A stretch of 33,176 nt of DNA from JAZRUY01 sp045598845 (GTDB lineage: Bacteria > Verrucomicrobiota > Lentisphaeria > Victivallales > Victivallaceae). The position numbers were made by a program, and so were the translations under genes. Positions 8,558 to 14,635 of this stretch are shown one piece after another. The DNA lies in contig JAZRUY010000063.1 in the NCBI GenBank assembly GCA_045598845.1, positions 1 to 33,176 of the forward strand, read 5' to 3'. A model generated the notes under the pieces. The model had not been told where the DNA came from, searched no databases, and was given only the letters and a program-made list of their open reading frames with translations. The first letter of the stretch is position 1; every line of letters starts with the position of its first letter.

Positions 8558-9476
8558 TCGGATTTTTTTTGTCGCATGGCAGATGTATTTCACCGCCGAG
8601 TTTCAGATTGACATCGTCCGTAAAATAATTGTTGAATCCTCCTCCCGGGGTGAAAGTCATTTCCCCGAACAGTACTTTGCCGTTGTCGGAGTAAAAATCC
8701 ATCCTGACAAACGGAAACGGTTGGGAAAGTTTTTCCGCGTAACCGATCATTTCGCTGAAAAGCGGCGGTCGCTCCGGCAAATGGTCGGCCTCGTACTTTT
8801 TGTCCAGCAGACCGGGTATGATGTTGTAATTCTTGTCTACCGCTATCCGTTTTAAACCGGTGTCGCGCTCTAAGAAAAGCATGGTGAACAGTGCCTTGCC
8901 GTGGAAACAGAATATCTTGTAATCGATAGGGAATACGGTATCCAGTGTCGGTATATATCTTTCGCACACCAGCAGCGGCTTTATTTTGGTGTAATGGAGC
9001 TCGCTGAACTGCTCCCCGTGCTGGGCGCGGAACCAGCCTCTGATTTTTTTCTTGGCATCATCTATGTTCAGAGATGCTTTATCTCTGCAGATGAAATTAT
9101 ATCCGGAAGCGGTATTGAGTTTGATTACGAACTGTTCCGGAAGCGTATCCCACGGAATCTCATCGGCGTTCCGGTACACTCCGTACAGTTCGTTCAGTAT
9201 CTGACCGCAGCCCTGCCGCTCCAGATACTCTCTCACCCGGTATTTGTCCGCACACTGAATCACCAGCGGATTGTTGCTGTAATCGAACAGTTTCAGCCAC
9301 TGTATTTTTTCCGAGAAAGTTACCGGCGGATTCAAATGAAGTGTTTTTCCGGTCAGCCGCTTGAACTGCCATTTGTCCACCGCCACCGGGAATTTCGGTC
9401 CCAGAAAACACAGCAGTCTTTTATAGTGGGAGTAGATTAAATTCCTCTTTTTGAAGAAATCTGTCAGCTTACTCAT
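8541..9476 (-). CDS. TupA-like ATP-grasp fold protein (amide ligase, polysaccharide decoration)
   Basis: 311 residues. The pattern PVTFSEKIQWLKLFD, ADKYRVREYLE, QFVIKLNTASGYNFIC, DYKIFCFHGKALFTM and FVRMDFYSDNGKVLFGEMTFTPGGG is that of the TupA-like ATP-grasp family. The last segment supplies the Mg/ATP-binding acidic and Asn-like positions (GEMTFTP). TupA itself works in teichuronopeptide synthesis, where it is thought to link amino acids to a uronic-acid polymer. Related proteins are common in capsule/EPS loci and are often called glycosyltransferases by annotation pipelines. The start ATG lies 3 bases after the TGA of the gene upstream. A UDP-HexNAc dehydrogenase in the other arm would supply a carboxyl for amidation (inference). 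Confidence 0.8.
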   Translation of the reverse strand: MSKLTDFFKKRNLIYSHYKRLLCFLGPKFPVAVDKWQFKRLTGKTLHLNPPVTFSEKIQWLKLFDYSNNPLVIQCADKYRVREYLERQGCGQILNELYGVYRNADEIPWDTLPEQFVIKLNTASGYNFICRDKASLNIDDAKKKIRGWFRAQHGEQFSELHYTKIKPLLVCERYIPTLDTVFPIDYKIFCFHGKALFTMLFLERDTGLKRIAVDKNYNIIPGLLDKKYEADHLPERPPLFSEMIGYAEKLSQPFPFVRMDFYSDNGKVLFGEMTFTPGGGFNNYFTDDVNLKLGGEIHLPCDKKNPNAERC

Positions 9477-9479
9477 TTT

Positions 9480-10670
9480 TCATTGCTCTTCGGTTATGTG
9501 TAAGATTTTCTTTGTTTTCAGCCATATTCGTTTCCATGCCATCAGCGGCACCGCCCATATCAGGCGCCTGAGCTCGAATCCGCGCAGAAAATATTCAATC
9601 GCCGTCAAGCGGAACTTGCCTTTGACAAGTTTTTTATTTTTGCGCAGATCGTATAGGAATATGTCGTTTCCCGGCACATTGTGTAAAATATTGAGTTCCG
9701 CCGGTACCAGTACCGCGCCCCACTGCTTTATCACCGGGTACGGATATGATTTGGTACTGAGCAGGTATTGGTATGTGCGGTTTTCCGTCATGCGCTCTCT
9801 TCCGATACCCCATAAATCCAGACAGAGTTCGTTTCCGAGTCCGAGAGCAGTATGCAGTTCCATGCAATTGTAGAAATTGTCATAAGCTGTCAGAAATTCC
9901 GCCGGCGGCATCAGATACTGTTTCTGATTCAGTTCCATGGGTGACGGTGTGCGGTAAATGCTGCAGTCGTGTGTTCCCGCTTCTCCTGTCGGAGTAGTCA
10001 GCCCGGTATACGGGGTTATTACGGTTTTGCCGGTGGCGGAAAGATAAGCATGGAAATATCTCGACCACGCCTGCTCCCAACCGCGGATTTCCTCTATGAG
10101 TTCCACTGTGCGGAAATTGCCGTCCCATTCAGCCAGCCACTCTTCGAATTCCGACCACATTCTGTAGGTAAAACACTCTCCCCATGTGCAGGTATATTGC
10201 AGTTTGAACACATCCGCGCCGCGGTGCAGCGGGAAGAACGGCAGATTGACGAATCCGTTCATGATACCGGAATACAGTGCGATTTCTCCTATTTCCGGAG
10301 TGTTTTCATATGCGTCCAGCGCCTGAACGGTGTAATCATAGTAGCCTGGAGCCGCCGCCAGATCATCTTCCAGCAGGATTATTCCGCGGAAATAACGGCT
10401 TCTCGCGGCGCATGTGAATATATGTTTTTTCAGCCCCAGCCGTTCTTTTTGAATAAAGACGTATTTTTCTCCGTATGGCCAGTGATATTCGGAAACGAAT
10501 TTATTCAACTCCCCGTTTCCGCCGCAGTCGATGCTGAATATCAACGGTACTCCTGTATCCGGATATGACGCTGATTCAAGATTTTTAAGCAGCCTTTGAA
10601 TCGAATCCAGCCGCTTGTATCCGATTACGGTAACCGCTACCTTGTTCAAATTTTCGCTGTCTTCAATCAT
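9480..10670 (-). CDS. GT-A fold glycosyltransferase (GT2/GNT-I-like)
   Basis: 396 residues. The start (VAVTVIGYKRLDSIQRLLKN) is a GT-A nucleotide-binding beginning, followed by IFSIDCGG and, near residue 100, GIILLEDDLAAAPGYYDY. The E-D-D acid triad plus the following Tyr-rich helix resembles the GNT-I/GT13-like relatives of GT2 more than ordinary GT2 enzymes. No membrane segment is evident, so a cytoplasmic transferase acting on lipid-linked intermediates is likely. It lies second in the leftward operon, 57 bases after the nucleotidyltransferase-kinase fusion, with a weak ribosome binding site. Sugar and acceptor cannot be read. Confidence 0.78.
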   Translation of the reverse strand: MIEDSENLNKVAVTVIGYKRLDSIQRLLKNLESASYPDTGVPLIFSIDCGGNGELNKFVSEYHWPYGEKYVFIQKERLGLKKHIFTCAARSRYFRGIILLEDDLAAAPGYYDYTVQALDAYENTPEIGEIALYSGIMNGFVNLPFFPLHRGADVFKLQYTCTWGECFTYRMWSEFEEWLAEWDGNFRTVELIEEIRGWEQAWSRYFHAYLSATGKTVITPYTGLTTPTGEAGTHDCSIYRTPSPMELNQKQYLMPPAEFLTAYDNFYNCMELHTALGLGNELCLDLWGIGRERMTENRTYQYLLSTKSYPYPVIKQWGAVLVPAELNILHNVPGNDIFLYDLRKNKKLVKGKFRLTAIEYFLRGFELRRLIWAVPLMAWKRIWLKTKKILHITEEQ

Positions 10671-10727
10671 TTGTGCTTATTACTTCGGTGTTGTTTCCGA
10701 ATGGATATCGCTCCCGCAGGGAGTGCC

Positions 10728-11864
10728 TCAGTTTCTTATTTTCACTTTGATGGCGTTTTTGATTTCGGTATCGGATATGAGTACCAGATATCCGCCGCCT
10801 CCGGCGCCGGTCAGTTTCCATCCGTAAGCCTGCCCGCGGTAGGTGTCGATCATCTCCAGTACTTCCGTTGTTGCGGTATGCGGGAACATCTCCAGTTGCG
10901 CCTCAAAGCATCTGCTGGTGCTTTCCCCCCATTTTTTCACATCCTTTTTCAGTATCGCCCGCCATGCTTCTTCCGAGGATTCGGCGAGCTTCCGTATGCT
11001 TGCGGCATTGATATTCTTGTCCGCGAACACATTGTATCCGGCTTGCCGCTGCGGTAACTGCAGCAGCCACAGTTTGTCTTCCACGAATCTCATGATGTCG
11101 TCATCGTGTTCGCTGTCGATGGAAACCGGCCAGTACCCGTTGTCGTAATTAAGTTTATTCAGCCCGGGCATCAGAATTCCCAGCTGATCCTGCGAACCGC
11201 TTATATGTTCTGTCCCCGGCGGATTTTCCACCGCGAACAGGGTCTTCGCCAGTTGCTCCGGGTTTCCAGCCGGAATATCCGTCTGCCACAGCTCCACTGC
11301 TTTTTTGCGCGAACTGGTCGCCATACCGCTGCGCTCGTTGAATTCATAATCCGGGTAAATGGATATGGTCAGGACGGAGCCGGGCAGAATGCTGTTGATA
11401 AACGGCTGATCCATCCATCCTCCGCACAGTTCTACCCGGTACGGGATCCTGCACTCTTTCCTTATGCTGGTGGTGGACCGCGCCGGCAATCCGGCGCTGG
11501 GAATGCGCTTGCTGACCACCAGTTCGATGCCGCGTTCCCTGCAGAATTTCTCTTTTGCGGGGGTGAATCCGTCCGAATTGACAAAGAAGATATCCGGCCT
11601 GAGCCGGTCGACTTCTTCTGTGAAATCCATTATTCCGCTGCCGGAATTGATCCAGGCGTCTTTCACATACCGGATTGCCTTCACCATGTACAGGCGTTCG
11701 GCATCGTTGTTTATGGTGCGCCGTCCCTTCAGCCCCCAGATGGTTTTGTCGGAGCCCAGTCCCACATACAGATCGCCGTGAGAGGCGGCTTCCTCGAAAA
11801 AAGCCACATGCCCTGAATGCAGCATGTCATAACATCCGGATACAAAAACTTTTTTCGCGGCCAT
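10728..11864 (-). CDS. Bifunctional nucleotidyltransferase-GHMP sugar kinase fusion
   Basis: 378 residues in two parts. Residues 1-137 are a cytidylyltransferase-type domain: KKVFVSGCYDMLHSGH (the HxGH signature at 16-19), VGLGSDKT, and the closing STTSIRK at 130-136. From residue 140 on there is a GHMP kinase: RIPYRVELCGGWMD (substrate-binding start), SGMATSSRKKAVELW at 179-193 (glycine/serine ATP loop), and LTGAGGGGYLVLIS at 351-364 (C-terminal motif). The enzyme would phosphorylate a sugar and load it onto a nucleotide, making an activated donor in the cytoplasm. Strong ribosome binding site (AGAGGAG, 7 bases away) and a promoter at 11969-11997 place it first in the leftward operon. Substrate unknown; a heptose- or fucose-like salvage route is possible. 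Confidence 0.82.
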   Translation of the reverse strand: MAAKKVFVSGCYDMLHSGHVAFFEEAASHGDLYVGLGSDKTIWGLKGRRTINNDAERLYMVKAIRYVKDAWINSGSGIMDFTEEVDRLRPDIFFVNSDGFTPAKEKFCRERGIELVVSKRIPSAGLPARSTTSIRKECRIPYRVELCGGWMDQPFINSILPGSVLTISIYPDYEFNERSGMATSSRKKAVELWQTDIPAGNPEQLAKTLFAVENPPGTEHISGSQDQLGILMPGLNKLNYDNGYWPVSIDSEHDDDIMRFVEDKLWLLQLPQRQAGYNVFADKNINAASIRKLAESSEEAWRAILKKDVKKWGESTSRCFEAQLEMFPHTATTEVLEMIDTYRGQAYGWKLTGAGGGGYLVLISDTEIKNAIKVKIRN

Positions 11865-12046
11865 TGCAGTTCTCCTCTAAACACCGATTGAATGCCTGAT
11901 TATGTTATGGATCGTCCGTTACGCTGCCTGTACTCTGCCGTGATTTCGAACCCTGATCCCTGAAATAGAATATACAGTTTCAGTATGCCGGATACAAACT
12001 TTTTTGACTGGCAATCTCATTTGCGCAGTGATACATTAACATTGGC
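11865..12046. promoter_or_regulatory. Divergent intergenic control region between the two polysaccharide arms
   Basis: 182 bases separate two genes pointing away from each other. The leftward promoter is clear (see its own entry). Rightward, TTGACT at 12004-12009 is a good -35, but at 17 bases the -10 (AGTGAT) is poor. An upstream activator or an alternative sigma may therefore be needed. No gene is seen in it. Confidence 0.5.
11969..11997 (-). promoter_or_regulatory. Sigma70-type promoter for the leftward polysaccharide operon
   Basis: On the minus strand TTGTAT (11992-11997) and TATATT (11969-11974) are separated by 17 bases, about 105 bases before the ATG at 11864. Inverted arms CTGAAA/TTTCAG flank the -10 and could be an operator, but the match is short. 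Confidence 0.6.
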
Positions 12047-12913
12047 ATGGACTCAGGATTGTATTGTTTTGGAAGGCCGGACACGGAGATGGGCGGATTG
12101 TTTCAAACCGGTTTTTTGTACGGTGTTCAGATAAATGCCTCCGCTCCGGAACAGGCACTGGATGAAATTGAATGGCTGCACAATTCCGGAACATCTCATT
12201 ATGTCTGCTTTTTTGAAGGTAATTTATTCTATCGTTCCTGTACTGATGCCGATGTCCGGGATGTTGTAAATGCCGCATCGTTGGTATATCCTGACGGTGT
12301 CGCCGTTGCAAAATGCTGGAGCTGGCATTTCCGGCGTAAATTCGAGCGCGTTACCGGACCTGCCATGATGCTGAAAATTTGTGAGAGCGGCGTGTCGCGG
12401 CGATACAGGCATTTTTTTCTCGGCGGCGCGCCAGGGGTGCCGGAGAAGCTTGCCGCGAATCTTAAGGAACAGTTTCCCGGTCTTGAAGTCGCCGGTGTGC
12501 TTTCTCCTCCGTTCCGGGAGATTACGGCGTCCGAAGAAGATCAGTTGATAGAGCGTATAAACGCGGCGGCCCCGGATTTTCTCTGGATAGGTCTCGGCGG
12601 CCCGAAACAGGAATTCTGGATGAATAAGCATTTGAATCGTCTGCGGGTGCCGGTTATGCTCGGTGTGGGGGCTGCTTTTGATTTTCACTCCGGTAATCGC
12701 TCGTGGGCGCCGCCGTGGATCAGAAAAGTCGGTATGGAATGGCTGTTCCGGTCGCTTACCGGAGGCCGCAGAATTTTTGGGCGCAACCTCAAATGCGTAA
12801 GTTATATTTCGCTGACTGTTTTGCGCGAGTTTTTTCTGCGTATGTTGCCGTTGCGTCCGCCTGTGTTGTCGGATGAAAAATACCGGGAAATGAAAAAATG
12901 CTGTCCAAGATAA
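12047..12913 (+). CDS. WecG/TagA/CpsF family glycosyltransferase (GT26)
   Basis: 288 residues from ATG 12047, or 274 from ATG 12089 (MGGLFQTGFLYGVQIN); neither has a well-spaced ribosome binding site, so the start is open. The body is GT26: YPDGVAVAKCW, ERVTGPAMM (the R-V-x-G substrate-site motif), FFLGGAPGVPEKLA, WIGLGGPKQEFWM and GVGAAFDFHSG, in order. Family members such as TagA and WecG transfer N-acetylmannosamine or ManNAc-uronate to an undecaprenyl-PP-linked acceptor. That fits the nucleotide-sugar dehydrogenase overlapping it by 16 bases downstream, which could make an amino-sugar uronate donor. The C-terminal basic, amphipathic tail (RNLKCVSYISLTVLREFFLR) is probably a membrane-association segment. 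Confidence 0.9.
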   Translation: MDSGLYCFGRPDTEMGGLFQTGFLYGVQINASAPEQALDEIEWLHNSGTSHYVCFFEGNLFYRSCTDADVRDVVNAASLVYPDGVAVAKCWSWHFRRKFERVTGPAMMLKICESGVSRRYRHFFLGGAPGVPEKLAANLKEQFPGLEVAGVLSPPFREITASEEDQLIERINAAAPDFLWIGLGGPKQEFWMNKHLNRLRVPVMLGVGAAFDFHSGNRSWAPPWIRKVGMEWLFRSLTGGRRIFGRNLKCVSYISLTVLREFFLRMLPLRPPVLSDEKYREMKKCCPR

Positions 12914-14181
12914 AAAGCGGAACTGTAAAGGTAGGTATAGTCGGGCTCGGTTATGTCGGGTTGCCGCTGGCGGTGGAATTCGGCAAACATTATGACACCG
13001 TCGGTTTTGATGTCAACCCGGAACGTCTGGCTATGTTGCGGCGCGGCGAGGATTTAACTTTGGAAACTTCTTCCGGAGATCTGAAGTCCGCGGAATTTCT
13101 CAGATATTCCGGCAATCCTGATGATTTGCGCGACCGCGATGTGATTATTGTGGCTGTCCCGACTCCGGTTGATAAATATAATCGCCCGGAACTTGCGCCG
13201 CTTCTGAAAGCCAGCGAAACCGTTGGCAAAGTGCTGGGTAAGGGTATGATCGTGGTTTACGAAAGCACCGTCTATCCCGGCTGTACCGAAGAGGACTGCG
13301 TTCCGGTGCTGGAAAAATTCTCCGGTTTGGAATTTAACCGGGATTTCTTTTGCGGTTATTCCCCCGAGCGCATTAATCCCGGCGACAAGGAGCACACGCT
13401 TGTCCGAATAAAAAAAGTTACCTCCGGCTCTACTCCGGCAACCGCTGATGCTGTAGACGCTCTGTACGGTTCGATCCTGCTCAACGGCACTCACAAGGCG
13501 AGTTGCATCAAAGTCGCAGAGGCCGCCAAGGTGATAGAGAACAGTCAGCGTGATCTTAATATCGCGTTTGTGAACGAACTGGCTAAGATTTTCCGCCTGA
13601 TCGGCATCGACACCGATGAAGTGCTGGAGGCGGCCGGCACCAAATGGAATTTTCTGAAATTTAAACCTGGTCTGGTCGGCGGTCACTGCATAGGTGTTGA
13701 TCCGTATTATCTCACACATAAAGCGCAGGCGCTGGGTTATCTGCCTGAGGTTATTCTGGCCGGGCGCCGCATAAATGACGGTATGGGCGGATATATAGCG
13801 GAGCAGGTGGTCAAATTGATGATTAAAAAAGGTCATAAAATCCTCGGTTCACGGGTGCTGCAGCTCGGTGTCACTTTCAAGGAAAATTGCCCCGACATCC
13901 GCAACAGCCGCGCCGTGGATGTGGTGCGCGGTCTTCAGGATTTCGGTTGCGAAGTCGATATTTTTGACCCGTGGGCCGATCCTGCGGAAATTTTCCGGGA
14001 ATACGGTTTGACTTCCTTTAAAAATTCGTCTGAAATCGCCGGGAAATACGACGCGGTGGTATTGGCGGTGGCGCATCGTCAGTTTGCCGGATTGGATATC
14101 GGGAGTTTCGCCCGCCGGGAAGCGGTTGTCTTCGATATCAAAGGGGTGTTGCCGCGCCGTATTGTCGATGCCAGATTGTAG
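12898..14181 (+). CDS. UDP-N-acetylhexosamine 6-dehydrogenase (TviB/WbpO/WecC type)
   Basis: 427 residues. The N-terminal Rossmann motif GIVGLGYVGLPLAVEFG begins at about residue 13. The central helix with KVAEAAKVIENSQRDLNIAFVNEL and the catalytic GGHCIGVDPYYL (Cys264) follow, then the C-terminal UDP-binding domain (LGVTFKENCPDIRNSR). Enzymes of this type oxidise C6 of a UDP-HexNAc to the uronic acid with two NAD+. E-N-S-Q-R-D-L-N-I-A-F-V-N-E-L is typical of the WbpO/TviB (UDP-GlcNAcA/GalNAcA) and WecC (UDP-ManNAcA) group rather than UDP-glucose dehydrogenases. It overlaps the GT26 gene by 16 bases, suggesting coupled translation. The stop is TAG (14179-14181), which shows TAG ends translation in this genome. 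Confidence 0.92.
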   Translation: MLSKIKSGTVKVGIVGLGYVGLPLAVEFGKHYDTVGFDVNPERLAMLRRGEDLTLETSSGDLKSAEFLRYSGNPDDLRDRDVIIVAVPTPVDKYNRPELAPLLKASETVGKVLGKGMIVVYESTVYPGCTEEDCVPVLEKFSGLEFNRDFFCGYSPERINPGDKEHTLVRIKKVTSGSTPATADAVDALYGSILLNGTHKASCIKVAEAAKVIENSQRDLNIAFVNELAKIFRLIGIDTDEVLEAAGTKWNFLKFKPGLVGGHCIGVDPYYLTHKAQALGYLPEVILAGRRINDGMGGYIAEQVVKLMIKKGHKILGSRVLQLGVTFKENCPDIRNSRAVDVVRGLQDFGCEVDIFDPWADPAEIFREYGLTSFKNSSEIAGKYDAVVLAVAHRQFAGLDIGSFARREAVVFDIKGVLPRRIVDARL

Positions 14182-14293
14182 CGGTGGTCGGATCGGATTG
14201 GTAGAATGTATATACGGCTTTGTCTTCCGCGGATATGTCTGGTGTCGTTGGAAAGGTATTGCGGAAACGTGGATTAAAGGCGGATAAAGCCTC

Positions 14294-14334
14294 GCGCGCG
14301 ATCGCGCCTGACGATCGCGCCTGACGATCGCGCG
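14294..14334. repeat. 13-base GC-rich tandem repeat forming a hairpin
   Basis: The unit GATCGCGCCTGAC occurs at 14300-14312 and 14313-14325, then partially (GATCGCGC) at 14326-14333. The outer arms CGCGCGATCG and CGATCGCGCG are perfect 10-base inverted repeats, so the transcript can fold strongly. No T-run follows, so it is not a standard terminator. Confidence 0.75.
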
Positions 14335-14468
14335 TTGGAAGCGGAAAGATGACTGAAAAAATTTGATGAAAAGTTTTTTGCGTACGTCCGATATTATTGT
14401 TACCGCCGGCCGCTGCCGTTGCTGATATCGGGCATCGCGGTGATACCAGGATGCGGATTAATTTTCTT

Positions 14469-14516
14469 TCAGTCGGAGCGGGAATCAGTCGGAGCGGAGA
14501 AAATCGGGAGCGGAAT
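14469..14516. repeat. 16-base tandem repeat, three copies, upstream of kinase promoter
   Basis: TCAGTCGGAGCGGGAA at 14469-14484 is followed by TCAGTCGGAGCGGAGA and a weaker AAATCGGGAGCGGAAT. The block ends 24 bases before the -35 box at 14541, a place where activator sites are common. Confidence 0.7.
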
Positions 14517-14540
14517 GTCCTGGTTTTTATTCAATTGAAT

Positions 14541-14569
14541 TTGGTTTTGTACAGTGCAGGTATTATATT
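14541..14569 (+). promoter_or_regulatory. Sigma70-type promoter for the BY-kinase/phosphatase genes
   Basis: TTGGTT (14541-14546), 17 bases, TATATT (14564-14569), 62 bases before the kinase ATG. Good agreement with the other promoters seen in this window (TATATT as -10 with 16-17 spacing). Confidence 0.65.
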
Positions 14570-14599
14570 CGTTGGTTAAGTAGGAGGACAGAGCTCATA

Positions 14600-14635
14600 A
14601 TGCGGATAATCACAATGGGGAGTTGTAAAAAATGA
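14600..14635 (+). CDS. Possible 11-codon leader ORF before the BY-kinase
   Basis: An AGGAGG at 14582-14587 lies 12 bases before ATG 14600. The ORF reads MRIITMGSCKK and its TGA (14633-14635) overlaps the kinase ATG (14632) as ATGA. The AGGAGG is too far upstream to serve the kinase itself, which has its own GGGGAG 9 bases before its start. This could be a coupling or leader peptide, or chance; spacing of 12 is longer than ideal. Confidence 0.35.
   Translation: MRIITMGSCKK

Larger units (their letters stand above)
14182..14540. other. Non-coding stretch with two tandem-repeat blocks
   Basis: No supported gene lies between 14182 and the kinase promoter. The stretch contains a GC-rich 13-base tandem repeat with inverted arms (14294-14334), an inverted repeat CCGATAT/ATATCGG with about 30 bases between the arms (near 14389-14430), and a 16-base tandem repeat (14469-14516). 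The frame after the dehydrogenase stop is open for about 30 codons but shows no homology I recognise. Confidence 0.6.

Noticed and set aside
13054..13836. Minus-strand frame of 260 codons opposite the nucleotide-sugar dehydrogenase
   Set aside because: Shadow of a gene with full dehydrogenase motifs; no ribosome binding site or domain.
14294..14516. CRISPR array
   Set aside because: Repeat units are 13 and 16 bases in direct contact with no spacers, and no cas genes are seen.
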